55,492 bases of DNA from Prolixibacteraceae bacterium. Lineage in GTDB: Bacteria; Bacteroidota; Bacteroidia; Bacteroidales; Prolixibacteraceae. Positions 1 to 9,568 of the stretch are shown here, piece after piece (within the stretch, counting starts at the first letter, position 1; each line of letters begins with the position of its first letter). The stretch covers positions 1 to 55,492 of the forward strand of contig JAGODU010000005.1 in assembly GCA_017998095.1 (NCBI GenBank), read 5' to 3'. The position numbers were made by a program, and so were the translations under genes. The notes under the pieces are model-generated. The model searched no databases. It was given only the letters and a program-made list of their open reading frames with translations, and was not told where the DNA came from.

Positions 1-18
1 TATTCTACCTTTTTTCAT
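1..18 (-). CDS. possible 5' end of the next minus-strand gene (partial)
   Basis: On the minus strand an ATG at 18-16 opens a frame reading Met-Lys-Lys-Gly-Arg-Ile to the window edge. It lies 31 bases past the GH95 stop, the spacing seen between the other genes of this operon, and a lysine-rich start suits an exported protein. Only six codons are visible, so this could be chance. Confidence 0.25.
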
Positions 19-49
19 CGTCCCTAAATTTTCTAATCAGTTTACCTTT

Positions 50-2512
50 TTATCTTTTAATTATTGAATATGTTTTGCCTTTCTCAGTTTTTAGATCATA
101 AACATACGAATTTTTAATTTTTACTTCATTCAATCCGGCCTTTTCTGAAATGACAGGATCCTTCACTAAAGGCGTCTGAAAAAACGGATTTGTATTTATT
201 CCTGATGCATCCTGAAGAAGATTGCCATTTGCCAGTTTCATATCATTATGTGTACGTATTCGGCAGTTTCCACCAAGATTTGATTTAATGTCTAATTTTA
301 TTAATTGTCCATTTTCCCACCCTAAGCTTAGTTCAAAACCTCCATAAGCTCGAAGCCCGGAAATACTTCCGTTTTTCCAATCATCCGGAAGGGCAGGGAG
401 CACGTGGATTGTCCCATCATGACTTTGCATTAGCATTTCAGCTATACCGGCTGTACATCCGAAATTTCCATCAATTTGAAATGGAGGGTGTGCATCGAAA
501 AAGTTTGGATATGTGCCTCCGTTATATCCATGTTTAATTGGATCTACAAGTGTGAGCTGATCTTTTATAAGTTTATATGCGTGATTCCCATCTAATAATC
601 TTGCCCAGAAATTTACTTTCCATCCCATAGACCAACCTGTTGAAACATCTCCTCTTTGAATGAGTGTTGTCCGGGCTGCATTAAACAGCTCAGGTGTTGA
701 ATATGGAGATATCTGATTGCTGGGATGTAGGCCATATAAATGTGAAACATGTCTGTGCTGATCTTCCGGATTATCAAGGTCTTCCATCCATTCCTGCAAC
801 TGACCGTATTGTCCGATCTGCATTGGTGGCAGCTTGTCAATTAACTTTTGAAATTCAGATGCAAGCTCTTTGTCTGTTCCTAATATTTTAGCTGCCTGTA
901 TTGTTTTTGTAAAAAGATCGAATAGTAACTGATTGTCCATAGTTGGACCTGCACATACAGATGGTCTTCCAGCTGGAGAATTTTCAGGAGATATCGATGG
1001 ACATGTTACTAACCATCCGTTTGAAGGTTCTTCAATCAAAAAACCCTTATAGAATTCGCAAGATGATTTCATTATCGGATATACTGACCGCAAATATTCG
1101 ATATCTCCGTTATATAAATATCTCTCCCATAAATGTTGTGATAACCAAGCTCCGCCCATTGGCCACATGCCCCAGTATGCCCCGTCTACAACTCCGCTTA
1201 TCCTCCATATATCAGTGTTGTGGTGAGCAACCCAACCTTTACATCCATACATGTCCCGGGCAGTTTGCATTCCGCTTTCAGATAATTCCCTGATCATTTG
1301 GATTAATGGTTCGTGCATTTCCTGTAAATTGCACTTTTCTGCGGGCCAATAATTCATTTCAGTATTAATATTGATCGTGTATTTACTATCCCAGGCCGGA
1401 TGGGTAGTAGGATTCCATATGCCCTGAAGATTGGCAGGCTGGCTTCCCGGAACAGAACTCGATATCAGAAGGTATCTTCCAAATTGGAAGTACATTGATA
1501 TCAACTCCGGATCAAAATTAGATGAAAAATTTTTTATACGTTTATCTGTTGGTTGTTGGGATGAAGCGGATGTTCCAAGGTCAAGCTTAACCCTGTTGAA
1601 ATATTTCTTATATAATACCTGATGTCTGTCAAGTAATCTTGTGAAAGATTTTCTTTGAGCTTGTGTCAGATATTTATTACTCTTTACTGATTCATTGCCT
1701 GTTAACGTTTTATAGTCAATAAAATTTGTTGCAATCGAAACAAAAATTAATACTTCATTGGCATTTTTTACTTTTATTAATCCCTTTTCAGCATAGGAAG
1801 AACCTCCTTTTCTTATTATTTTGGCTATAGTGTTAAACTTAACCTGACCAACAATACCTTCATGTGTTGAAGATATTCCAGTCATTTCAAGGGTGTTGTC
1901 ATCTATTGCTTTAGATTCTTTCATTAAAGGGCTGTCTAAACCTGCTGTGAAATTAAGCTTTCCTTTTTTGTCAGATGATAGTCTGATTACTATAACCTGA
2001 TCAGGAAAAGAAGAAAATACCTCCCTCTTAAAAGTAGTCCCTTCTACTTTGTAAGTTGATGTAAAAAGGGCTTTCTCAAGATTGAGTTCTCGGTAATATT
2101 CTGAATAATTTTCATGTCCCGGAAATTCCAAATTCAAATTTCCTATTGTCTGATACATTGATCCATGCTTTTGTGTAAGCATATTTTGATTGACAAGCTT
2201 TTCTGCTTCTTGATATTTGCCTTCAAATATCAGTTTCCTGACTTCGGAAAGTACTTTTAAAGCATCAGGATTATCATTTCTTGAAGGGCTTCCTGACCAA
2301 AAGGTATCTTCATTCAATTGAATTTTCTCTTTTGCAGGTGAACCAAAAACCATTGCACCTAATCTGCCATTGCCGACCGGTAATGCTTCATTCCATGCCT
2401 CAGCCGGTTTGTCATACCATAAACTAAGTTTTCCTTTTTTGGTTTCTTCTGTTTGACAAGCTATCGAAAAAAAGAGTATCAGTACCGTAAAAAACAATCT
2501 TGAGAGCTTCAT
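50..2512 (-). CDS. GH95 glycoside hydrolase lipoprotein (alpha-L-fucosidase or alpha-L-galactosidase)
   Basis: An inverting exo-glycosidase that should remove a terminal alpha-linked L-fucose or L-galactose from plant glycans. The 820 residues begin with a lipoprotein signal ending in a lipobox with Cys19, so it is probably anchored in a membrane and faces the periplasm or cell surface. The family N-terminal domain starts near residue 30 (WYDKPAEAWNEALPVGNGR). The (alpha/alpha)6 catalytic domain carries the Asn pair N381/N383 (TININTEMNYW), Glu510 in SPENSP and Asp681 in QIDGNFG, matching the catalytic set of the Bifidobacterium enzyme AfcA. Length is normal for the family. It is the last gene of a minus-strand operon 40 bp behind a GH30 glucuronoxylanase. 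Residue 379 is Thr where AfcA and the Arabidopsis enzyme have His (HxNxN), a change linked, from memory, to L-galactose preference. The family is certain; the substrate is inferred. Confidence 0.92.
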   Translation of the reverse strand: MKLSRLFFTVLILFFSIACQTEETKKGKLSLWYDKPAEAWNEALPVGNGRLGAMVFGSPAKEKIQLNEDTFWSGSPSRNDNPDALKVLSEVRKLIFEGKYQEAEKLVNQNMLTQKHGSMYQTIGNLNLEFPGHENYSEYYRELNLEKALFTSTYKVEGTTFKREVFSSFPDQVIVIRLSSDKKGKLNFTAGLDSPLMKESKAIDDNTLEMTGISSTHEGIVGQVKFNTIAKIIRKGGSSYAEKGLIKVKNANEVLIFVSIATNFIDYKTLTGNESVKSNKYLTQAQRKSFTRLLDRHQVLYKKYFNRVKLDLGTSASSQQPTDKRIKNFSSNFDPELISMYFQFGRYLLISSSVPGSQPANLQGIWNPTTHPAWDSKYTININTEMNYWPAEKCNLQEMHEPLIQMIRELSESGMQTARDMYGCKGWVAHHNTDIWRISGVVDGAYWGMWPMGGAWLSQHLWERYLYNGDIEYLRSVYPIMKSSCEFYKGFLIEEPSNGWLVTCPSISPENSPAGRPSVCAGPTMDNQLLFDLFTKTIQAAKILGTDKELASEFQKLIDKLPPMQIGQYGQLQEWMEDLDNPEDQHRHVSHLYGLHPSNQISPYSTPELFNAARTTLIQRGDVSTGWSMGWKVNFWARLLDGNHAYKLIKDQLTLVDPIKHGYNGGTYPNFFDAHPPFQIDGNFGCTAGIAEMLMQSHDGTIHVLPALPDDWKNGSISGLRAYGGFELSLGWENGQLIKLDIKSNLGGNCRIRTHNDMKLANGNLLQDASGINTNPFFQTPLVKDPVISEKAGLNEVKIKNSYVYDLKTEKGKTYSIIKR

Positions 2513-2552
2513 TTTAGTAAGTATTTCTTTATGTTTTGTTTATTTACCAAAG

Positions 2553-4832
2553 TTAATTACCAACAATAAACTTGGTGGATTCTGAATAATTTTCTCCGTA
2601 AAGGGTAATTATATACATCCCCTTCTCAAGGTTAACCTGAATATTGTCAGAACAAATATCCTGCCCGTATACTTTGAAGAATACAGCCTTCCCGTTAATG
2701 TCAAAAATTGACAATGAGTTAAATGGTTCATTGTTTACTATTACGAAGTCAGAAATTACAGGGTTTGGCAATATTTTAATATTACTGCTATTTCTTAATT
2801 CAAATATTCCTGTATTATTTTCTTCTTCACAATTTGTTGCTTGTTCTCCCATGCCTGTTGGTATTGCGCCATTGTTTGTAATGTAAAACTTGTCAACTGA
2901 AGCACCATCTTCTCTGTAACAAACATTAAGTGTGTGATAACCTGTATCAAGCTGATATACCATCGGACTTTCATTTGATTGATCATGAACATCATCCCAT
3001 TGCCATTTAGTTCCACCTTTAATGCCGTTCCAGTTTATCCATGTACCATCATCAACTTTTACCCAGTAGGAGTCATCATTTGCAGTTGGCACAAGTACTC
3101 TTCCCCATATCCTGTAATTCCCTTTTTCATCGAGATGAAATTTATAAATCAAATGGTCATCATTGCTTGATGTTGGTTCATTTAATGACTGAATACCTGA
3201 AACTACCGCTATTGCTTTTCCATTTGAACATCCCGTATTTGGGGATACCACCCAATTGGCACTCGATTCTGTGCATTCAGCTTCAAGCCAAACCTCTTCA
3301 TTATTAGGGTTAATAACAGAAATATATAATGTGTCAGTATCAGTTGCACCATCATTATCCTTTATGGTAAGTAAAAATGTATGATCACCCGATCCAAGAT
3401 CAACTTCAATGTCAGCTAATGTAGATATCTGATTACCATTTCTTGACCATGAATATTTTACAATTTTTCCATCAGGGTCTTTGCTTGATGAACCTACTAA
3501 TGATACTTTAACTCCGGCAGATAATGAATCAATAACATTCCTGTCGTTTCCGCAGGATGCCTCGGGAGAAATATTCCCGAACTTTCCTCCGGGTGAAGGA
3601 TCAGAAGTAAAAGAAGTAATACTTCGGGCATCTACTGTTATTGTAAGTTTATCATTGTCTATTGATAATGAACCTTCATTTACAACTTTTTTAATGTTAT
3701 TTGTTGTGAACTTGGTTAAAGTATCAATACCCATATCGTTGTTTTGAAGTGTAAGAGTTAGAGTGACAGGTTGTGTATCATTATTGACCACTACAACGGA
3801 AAAGGTTGAATCTGATAAATATGCAGTTGCTGATACTTTTGATAATGAAGACAGAGTTGTTTTTACTCTGTGTGATCCCGGTTTTATAAATTTTGAGAAA
3901 TGTGACATTACATATCCTTTGTCTGTAATGTTTCCCTCATCATTTATCAATCCGTAGAAACGGCGTATGTACCAATATACAAAGGCGCTCATCCCTGCAT
4001 CCATGCAGTTGTTTATTTCTTCTGCAACTTCCAGTGCAAGTGACCAAGTATTTAATTCAGGACCATCACTTCCAAAGAGATGCTCTGTCATCCAAATTTC
4101 TTTTCCTTTTTCAAGTGCAAGAGGATAATAAAAGTTAGATTTAGGAGTACCATATAAATGAGTTCCCAAAATGTCAAAATGAGAATTTGCAATTGAATCT
4201 TTTAATAACGGATCAATCATCTTTCGCTGAAAAGAATATGACTCCGGTGCAATAACCCTGCAGTTTATGTTTTGTGCATTCTCCTTTACAAAAGTTAACA
4301 TCTGCTGAGGAGTCCATACAGTCCAGCCGTGCCAGTCAGGTTCGTTTTGTATTGAAATAGCATAAAGAGGTACCCCGTTATTATTCATAAACTCTACGTA
4401 ATCATTAAGATGATTTACATAGTCATCATAATATTCAGGAAGAAGTACATAGTCAGTGCCTGAACTGGTCTGTGCAAGTTGCTGACGCATGTTTGAAGGT
4501 GGATTCCATGGTGAAGCAAAAACAATTGCTCCTTTACTTATTGCATATTGTGCAACAGCAAGTTCATTTGCCCAGCTGCCAGGAGAAGGGTCTACAGGCA
4601 TACGAAAAATGGTTAGACCCATTTCCCCCGGGTCGTTATCAAAAGCCTTTTCCATCATGTCAGCATTAATTTGCTGACCAGTCCAGGAGTTAATGTGTAT
4701 TCCTCCATATCCCCTGATTACCTGTTGCTTTGCACTCATGTCGACATTAATCGACTGAGCACTGATCGTAATTGGTTGAAAAATTGATGAAAGAGCAATT
4801 AAAAAAGTTGAAATTTTTAGTATTACATTCAT
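2553..4832 (-). CDS. GH30 subfamily 8 glucuronoxylanase with PKD, carbohydrate-binding-like and T9SS domains
   Basis: Likely an endo-xylanase that cuts the xylan main chain next to a (methyl)glucuronic acid branch. The 759-residue protein has a signal peptide (about 1-25), a GH30 barrel (about 28-320) and its side beta domain (to about 410). It has the acid/base Glu164 in QNEPDW and the nucleophile Glu250 in WMTEH. The Arg pair 290-291 in WYIRRFYG corresponds to the glucuronate-binding motif of XynC-type enzymes, which points to subfamily 8. A PKD domain follows (about 420-507), then a beta-sandwich resembling a carbohydrate-binding module (about 515-655), then a T9SS type A sorting domain (about 690-759). 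It is therefore exported across the outer membrane. It is the middle gene of CE6-GH30-GH95, with gaps of 27 and 40 bp. Confidence 0.93.
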   Translation of the reverse strand: MNVILKISTFLIALSSIFQPITISAQSINVDMSAKQQVIRGYGGIHINSWTGQQINADMMEKAFDNDPGEMGLTIFRMPVDPSPGSWANELAVAQYAISKGAIVFASPWNPPSNMRQQLAQTSSGTDYVLLPEYYDDYVNHLNDYVEFMNNNGVPLYAISIQNEPDWHGWTVWTPQQMLTFVKENAQNINCRVIAPESYSFQRKMIDPLLKDSIANSHFDILGTHLYGTPKSNFYYPLALEKGKEIWMTEHLFGSDGPELNTWSLALEVAEEINNCMDAGMSAFVYWYIRRFYGLINDEGNITDKGYVMSHFSKFIKPGSHRVKTTLSSLSKVSATAYLSDSTFSVVVVNNDTQPVTLTLTLQNNDMGIDTLTKFTTNNIKKVVNEGSLSIDNDKLTITVDARSITSFTSDPSPGGKFGNISPEASCGNDRNVIDSLSAGVKVSLVGSSSKDPDGKIVKYSWSRNGNQISTLADIEVDLGSGDHTFLLTIKDNDGATDTDTLYISVINPNNEEVWLEAECTESSANWVVSPNTGCSNGKAIAVVSGIQSLNEPTSSNDDHLIYKFHLDEKGNYRIWGRVLVPTANDDSYWVKVDDGTWINWNGIKGGTKWQWDDVHDQSNESPMVYQLDTGYHTLNVCYREDGASVDKFYITNNGAIPTGMGEQATNCEEENNTGIFELRNSSNIKILPNPVISDFVIVNNEPFNSLSIFDINGKAVFFKVYGQDICSDNIQVNLEKGMYIITLYGENYSESTKFIVGN

Positions 4833-4859
4833 TGTTAGTTAGAATATGTTAATTGAAAA

Positions 4860-5747
4860 TTAGTTAGTATTCTTTTTATTTTTCTTTTTTAATATGCTCA
4901 ACATTTGTTTTGCATATCGCTTGCCAAATTCACGATATCCTTCAGCAGTGAAATGTAAACGGTCTTTTGTTCCGGTGCAACCGGTAGATGGAATTACATA
5001 GGAGTTGGGTATAACCTGTGGCAAGGTTGCAATTATTCCATTCATGCTGGCGCATAATCCGTTTTGATCAGTATTAACCACTTCTCCCGCAAGCAAAGGG
5101 ATTTCGTTGGGGTCAAGGTTGAGGTCTTTGATGATATTATCATAAACCATCTTAACTTTTTTTGTCCATAACGAATCATTTGTATTTGATTCTCCCTGAT
5201 GTAATAAAATTCCTTTTATTGTGCCTTCTTCTTGTGCAAGTTTTGCCATTTCTATCAGGCGTCCGTAAGCATTATTGTCATAATCCTTTACCATCCCTTT
5301 TAACCAATCGGGCGATGTTGAAATATATTCAGCATAATTCTCTTTATCAAACAGCTCAATTTTACATCCGCCAATTGAAACATTGATTATTCCTACTTTT
5401 ATTTTTTTGGGAAGTGATGCAACCATCGTACGACCAAAATAATCAGCCGGTGAAAGTCCGGTATGGCATCTGCATAAAGGAGGTACTGCATCATACCATT
5501 TTCCTTTTTCTCTTTTTAGTCCGGGGCAGTCAAGTGTCGACATTACTTTGAATCTTGGATCAATACCAATAGTGTCCTGAGCTTCTATCTTAGCATTTCC
5601 TTCCATGTTCGATTGCCCAAAACACAGATAAATGTGGAAATTCTTTTTTTGTGTTTCCTTTTTTTTATAGTTGGATGATGAGTTCTGTGCAGCAGAGCTA
5701 AATGATATCAATACCAAAAGCGTTAATAGCGTTGTTAAAATTTTCAT
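4860..5747 (-). CDS. CE6-type acetyl xylan esterase (sialate O-acetylesterase-like SGNH family)
   Basis: A serine esterase that probably removes O-acetyl groups from xylan so that the neighbouring glucuronoxylanase can reach the chain. The 295 residues start with a signal peptide (about 1-20). The nucleophile block is FGQSNMEG with Ser46. The second block IINVSIGGCKIE and HQGESN follow, and the catalytic Asp/His pair lies in DRLHFTAEGY (His265). This block order is that of the sialate-O-acetylesterase/CE6 fold. It is the first gene of the minus-strand operon and no TAnnTTTG box was found upstream. The Lys/Asn-rich tail after residue 285 is probably disordered. Confidence 0.88.
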   Translation of the reverse strand: MKILTTLLTLLVLISFSSAAQNSSSNYKKKETQKKNFHIYLCFGQSNMEGNAKIEAQDTIGIDPRFKVMSTLDCPGLKREKGKWYDAVPPLCRCHTGLSPADYFGRTMVASLPKKIKVGIINVSIGGCKIELFDKENYAEYISTSPDWLKGMVKDYDNNAYGRLIEMAKLAQEEGTIKGILLHQGESNTNDSLWTKKVKMVYDNIIKDLNLDPNEIPLLAGEVVNTDQNGLCASMNGIIATLPQVIPNSYVIPSTGCTGTKDRLHFTAEGYREFGKRYAKQMLSILKKKNKKNTN

Positions 5748-5962
5748 ATTCAGATATAATTAAGTTTAAGTATTGTATTAGCTGTAACTGCTAAAAGTAA
5801 TAAACTATTGAGTTTCTTTCTGTAAAAATAGAAATAAGAGAGTAGTAATGTTTTTGAAATTAGATATTAGGTTTCTAAATTTGAATAAAAATAGGTGGCT
5901 AAATGTTGTATTTTAGGGGGCTTTTTTAATATTGGTAACCCATAAGTCATATTTCTTAAATG

Positions 5963-6529
5963 TTACCTTTTTAGTTGAAGTACCTTTTCTTTTTTCTTAA
6001 ATAATTCGAAAATGACTTTATATGGAAATATCATAGGAACTGATTTTTTGTATTGAATGAATTCATCCCCAAAGTCATTTCTTAATCTCTTTTCCTCGAA
6101 AAGTTTAACATATATAATCATGAAAATTGTGAATCCTGCTGCAACCATAAAACTCCTAAAGGAATTCAATAATAAACCAAAAGCAGAATAAGCGCAAATA
6201 GTGCCGAAAAGCATAGGGTTTCTACAAAACCTGTATGGGCCTGTGGTAAGCAGATTTTTTGATCTTGGACTTATTGCTTTGTTAAATGCATCAAAGGGCC
6301 CTCCTTTCCCATGTTCGTAAAGATAAATGTTTGACCATGCACCAAATATTATACCTATGATTAACAGGATTACAGATGTTGATATTCTCAAAATATATGA
6401 TTTAAAAATTATATCATTCGGCAGACTATATTCTTTAATCGAAATACTATATTGCCAATAGGGGATAAGGAATAAAACAATTGCTATTCCCAATAAATAT
6501 CCTATTATATACCTTATTGTTTCTTTCAT
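5963..6529 (-). CDS. isoprenylcysteine carboxyl methyltransferase / PEMT-like membrane methyltransferase
   Basis: A small integral membrane protein of 188 residues with about four or five hydrophobic segments. Its C-terminal half has the signature of the ICMT/phospholipid methyltransferase superfamily: GPYRFCRNPMLFG followed by a long hydrophobic stretch and then EEKRLRNDFGDEFIQYKKSVP. In such enzymes these segments bind S-adenosylmethionine. The bacterial substrate is usually unknown and may be a lipid or a small molecule. It stands alone between the CE6 operon and the divergent SGNH gene and has no obvious part in polysaccharide breakdown. Family assignment is good, function open. Confidence 0.82.
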   Translation of the reverse strand: MKETIRYIIGYLLGIAIVLFLIPYWQYSISIKEYSLPNDIIFKSYILRISTSVILLIIGIIFGAWSNIYLYEHGKGGPFDAFNKAISPRSKNLLTTGPYRFCRNPMLFGTICAYSAFGLLLNSFRSFMVAAGFTIFMIIYVKLFEEKRLRNDFGDEFIQYKKSVPMIFPYKVIFELFKKKEKVLQLKR

Positions 6530-6705
6530 CGCACATGTGTAATTTCTCTATTACAATTTACTAATTAATAAGTATTTATTTGTTTTTTTGTAAGGTGATG
6601 TATAGCAGTTAGTATACTGACTAAAATTTATAAGTTTTTTATTTATTATAAACTTCTTATTTAGTTGAATCCATATTATTTGGAAGGAGTTTTAAAGAAA
6701 ATACA

Positions 6706-6713
6706 TAATTTTG
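6706..6713 (+). promoter_or_regulatory. candidate Bacteroidota -7 box
   Basis: TAATTTTG matches the -7 consensus TAnnTTTG, 43 bases before the SGNH gene. A TTTG at 6679-6682 could be the -33 element, but the 23-base spacer is rather long. Confidence 0.4.
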
Positions 6714-6756
6714 GGAATTATCTATTTTTATAATTCTTTATTTAAACCTAATAATC

Positions 6757-7971
6757 ATGAAACGTAAACTTTTATCTTCTCTGGTTGGTATTCTGATCAT
6801 TTCTTTTTTTTCATATAGTTGTTCAAATGCGTTTTCTAAGCAGGTCTGGACCGGAACCTGGGGCACATCTCCTCAGTTGACTGAACCTCATAATAATCCG
6901 CCACAGCCGGGGTTGACCGATAATGCTTTGAGACAAACAGTAAGGGTTTCAATTGGCGGCGAAGTGCTTAGATTACATTTATCAAATGAATTCAGTAAAA
7001 GCGAAGTTAAAATAAACGATATTTACATAGCTCTTTCTGAAGGAGGAAGCTCTATAAATGCTTCTACAATAAAGTCTTTGACTTTTAATGGTTCTCCTGA
7101 AGTTGTTATTCAACCCGGACAGGCAATTGTCTCCGACCAGATAGACTTTAAGTTGAATCCACGAACTGATGTTTCAATTACAATAAATTTTGGAAAGACT
7201 CCTGATGATATAACAGGTCATCCCGGTTCGCGCACTACATCATATATTCTGGCTGGAAATCAACCTGAATCCGCAGATTTTTCAAATTCAATAACTACTG
7301 ATCACTGGTATATAATAAAAGGAATTGATGTTCTTGCTTCCGATAAAGGTGGTGCAATTGCTATAATCGGCAATTCTATTACCGATGGGAGAGGCTCCGG
7401 TACCAACAAACAAAATCGCTGGCCTGATATTTTATCTGAACGACTTGTAGCCAATCCTTCTACTGCAAATATTGGCGTTCTAAATATGGGTGTCGGTGGT
7501 AACTGTGTTTTGAAAAATTGCCTTGGACCTGCTGCAGTCGATAGATTTAGCAGAGATGTTCTTGAAAGGAGTGGTGTTAAATGGGTTATTATTTTTGAAG
7601 CTGTTAATGACCTGGGCGGTACTCCCGATAGTATTACTGCCATGAAAGTTGTTGACGACCTTATTGTTGCATATTCATCTATGATTGAGAAGGCACATGC
7701 TAAAAATATGAAGGTTTATGGGGCTACTATTACACCTTTTGGTAAGTCTTTTTATTATCAAAGCTATAGGGAAGTTGCCCGTCAAAAACTGAATGAATGG
7801 ATCCGTACAAGCGGAAAATTTGATGCACTTGTTGATTTCGATTTAACTGTCAGAGATCCTGAAGATTCAATGACTTTGCTACCTGATATTCATACCGGAG
7901 ATTTTCTTCATTTAAATGAAGATGGTTATAAGAAAATGGGCGAATCAGTCAGTCTTGATCTTTTCAAATAA
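6757..7971 (+). CDS. SGNH/GDSL-family esterase lipoprotein
   Basis: A 404-residue esterase-like protein with a lipoprotein signal (lipobox SYSC, Cys22), so probably membrane-anchored. Residues 25-195 form an N-terminal beta-rich region as seen in two-domain SGNH esterases. The catalytic SGNH domain begins with IIGNSITDGRG (Ser near 206, GNS replacing GDS). It continues with MGVGGNCVL (Gly block), FEAVNDLGG (Asn block) and DFLHLNEDGY, which supplies the Asp/His pair near 386-389. Such enzymes deacylate plant polysaccharides or oligosaccharides. The adjacent GH43 gene and the divergent xylan operon suggest a deacetylase or feruloyl esterase-like role, which is inference. Confidence 0.85.
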   Translation: MKRKLLSSLVGILIISFFSYSCSNAFSKQVWTGTWGTSPQLTEPHNNPPQPGLTDNALRQTVRVSIGGEVLRLHLSNEFSKSEVKINDIYIALSEGGSSINASTIKSLTFNGSPEVVIQPGQAIVSDQIDFKLNPRTDVSITINFGKTPDDITGHPGSRTTSYILAGNQPESADFSNSITTDHWYIIKGIDVLASDKGGAIAIIGNSITDGRGSGTNKQNRWPDILSERLVANPSTANIGVLNMGVGGNCVLKNCLGPAAVDRFSRDVLERSGVKWVIIFEAVNDLGGTPDSITAMKVVDDLIVAYSSMIEKAHAKNMKVYGATITPFGKSFYYQSYREVARQKLNEWIRTSGKFDALVDFDLTVRDPEDSMTLLPDIHTGDFLHLNEDGYKKMGESVSLDLFK

Positions 7972-8174
7972 ACATGATGAAAGTTTCTTTATGAATATTC
8001 TCGTTAATGCGACATTTGAATATTGAAATTTCTTATATAATATCTGATTTTTAAAAAAGAATATTCAATATTGAAAATCGATTTCCTATTAAGAGCGTAG
8101 TTTTATGTGCTGAGACGAATATAATATTTTGTCTTTTTGTCATACTAAACACAAACCATTAAATCTGAATAATT

Positions 8175-9515
8175 ATGAAAAGAATAGCTCTTTCTGTTTC
8201 AATACTTTTAATTTGTTTTGTATCACTTGCTCAAAATCCGATTATCAGAGATCAGTTTACTGCCGATCCTACAGCCCGGGTTTTCAATGGCAAAGTATAT
8301 CTTTATCCATCACATGATATCCGTGCAAAGGAAGGACAAGGCAGGCCTAATTGGTTTTGCATGGAAGATTATCATGTTTTTTCTTCTGAAAACCTTACCG
8401 ATTGGGTTGACCATGGAGTAATTGTAAGCCAGAATAAAGTAGAATGGGTCAAATCAGATTCATATAGCATGTGGGCTCCCGATTGCATGGAAAGAAACGG
8501 AAAGTATTATTTCTATTTCCCTGCCAATGTTAAAGATGCTTCTATGGGAAGAGGTTTCGGAGTTGGCGTTGCTATAGCTGATAAACCTGAAGGTCCTTAT
8601 GCTTCTCAGGAAAAGCCTATTGCAAAATTGGGAGGTATCGACCCTAATATATTCATTGACAAAGACGGACAAGCATACATTTATTGGTCAATGGGCAAAA
8701 TTTTCGTTGCAAAGCTGAATGAAAATATGCTCGAATTAAGTTCAGAAGCTAAGGTTTGTGAAGATTTACCTAAGAAAGGACTTATTGAAGGACCATGGTT
8801 ATTTGAAAGAAATGGAATTTACTATATGACATATCCTCATGTGGAAAATACAATTGAAAGGCTTGAATATGCTATGGGTGATAATCCGATGGGACCATTC
8901 AAATTTGCCGGCGTTATTATGGATGAATCACCCATGAATTGCTGGACAAACCATCATTCTTTTATTGAATACAATAATCAGTGGTATTTGTTTTATCACC
9001 AAAATGCTTATTCTCCTTCTTTCGATAAAAACAGATCTGCTTGCATCGACAGCATGTTCTTTAATGAAGATGGTACTATTCAAAAGGTTATACCTACTCA
9101 CAGAGGCGTTGGTTTAACTGAAGCTTCTTCTGAAATACAAATTGACAGGTATAGCAACATCAGTGAAAAAGGAATTGAAATCTCATCTCTTGATACAACA
9201 AACAGATTTTTGGGATGGAAAACTACAATGAGTGAAAAGGGAGCGTGGATAAAATATAATGCTGTTTCTTTTTCTGCAAAAAATTATAGTAAGCTTATTG
9301 CTAGGTCATTATCAAAAGAGGGTGGTGTGATAAAAGTTTATACCAATTCTGTTAATGATGAAAATCTTGTTTCAGAGATAACTATTCCAAAAAGCAGTGA
9401 ATGGGTTAATGTCGAAACTAAAATTAAGAAAAAGCTTAACGGCAAACATGACCTGATCGTTTTGTCTGATAGCAATAAAACTATCGAATTTGACTGGCTA
9501 AAGTTCAGTAAATAA
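8175..9515 (+). CDS. GH43 glycoside hydrolase with C-terminal CBM6 (beta-xylosidase/alpha-L-arabinofuranosidase)
   Basis: A five-bladed propeller enzyme probably releasing xylose or arabinose from arabinoxylan fragments. The 446 residues open with a signal peptide (1-20, ending SLAQ). The three family acids are visible: Asp31 in TADPTA (base), Asp156 in GGIDPNIF (pKa modulator) and Glu205 in LIEGPWLF (acid). About residues 315-446 form a CBM6-like module ending in IEFDWLKF. The architecture is that of many Bacteroidota xylan-locus GH43 enzymes. It lies 203 bp behind the SGNH esterase in the same direction, so it may be co-transcribed or have its own promoter. A weak hairpin terminator follows. 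Confidence 0.92.
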   Translation: MKRIALSVSILLICFVSLAQNPIIRDQFTADPTARVFNGKVYLYPSHDIRAKEGQGRPNWFCMEDYHVFSSENLTDWVDHGVIVSQNKVEWVKSDSYSMWAPDCMERNGKYYFYFPANVKDASMGRGFGVGVAIADKPEGPYASQEKPIAKLGGIDPNIFIDKDGQAYIYWSMGKIFVAKLNENMLELSSEAKVCEDLPKKGLIEGPWLFERNGIYYMTYPHVENTIERLEYAMGDNPMGPFKFAGVIMDESPMNCWTNHHSFIEYNNQWYLFYHQNAYSPSFDKNRSACIDSMFFNEDGTIQKVIPTHRGVGLTEASSEIQIDRYSNISEKGIEISSLDTTNRFLGWKTTMSEKGAWIKYNAVSFSAKNYSKLIARSLSKEGGVIKVYTNSVNDENLVSEITIPKSSEWVNVETKIKKKLNGKHDLIVLSDSNKTIEFDWLKFSK

Positions 9516-9540
9516 AGATACAGAAAAGCAATAATAAGAT

Positions 9541-9568
9541 ATCAGGTAATAAGTTCCCTGATCTTTTT
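9541..9568 (+). terminator. weak rho-independent terminator after GH43
   Basis: ATCAGG pairs with CCTGAT around a 10-base loop and is followed by C and five T. It sits 25 bases after the GH43 stop, at the boundary with the convergent DUF1858 gene. Confidence 0.5.

Noticed and set aside
943..1293. 116-codon open frame antisense to the GH95 gene
   Set aside because: Shadow frame across the conserved GH95 catalytic domain, which needs the other strand.
8010..8085. AT-rich palindromes around TTCAATATTGAA between the SGNH and GH43 genes
   Set aside because: Arms pair poorly with each other, there is no T-run, and such short AT palindromes are expected in this base composition.
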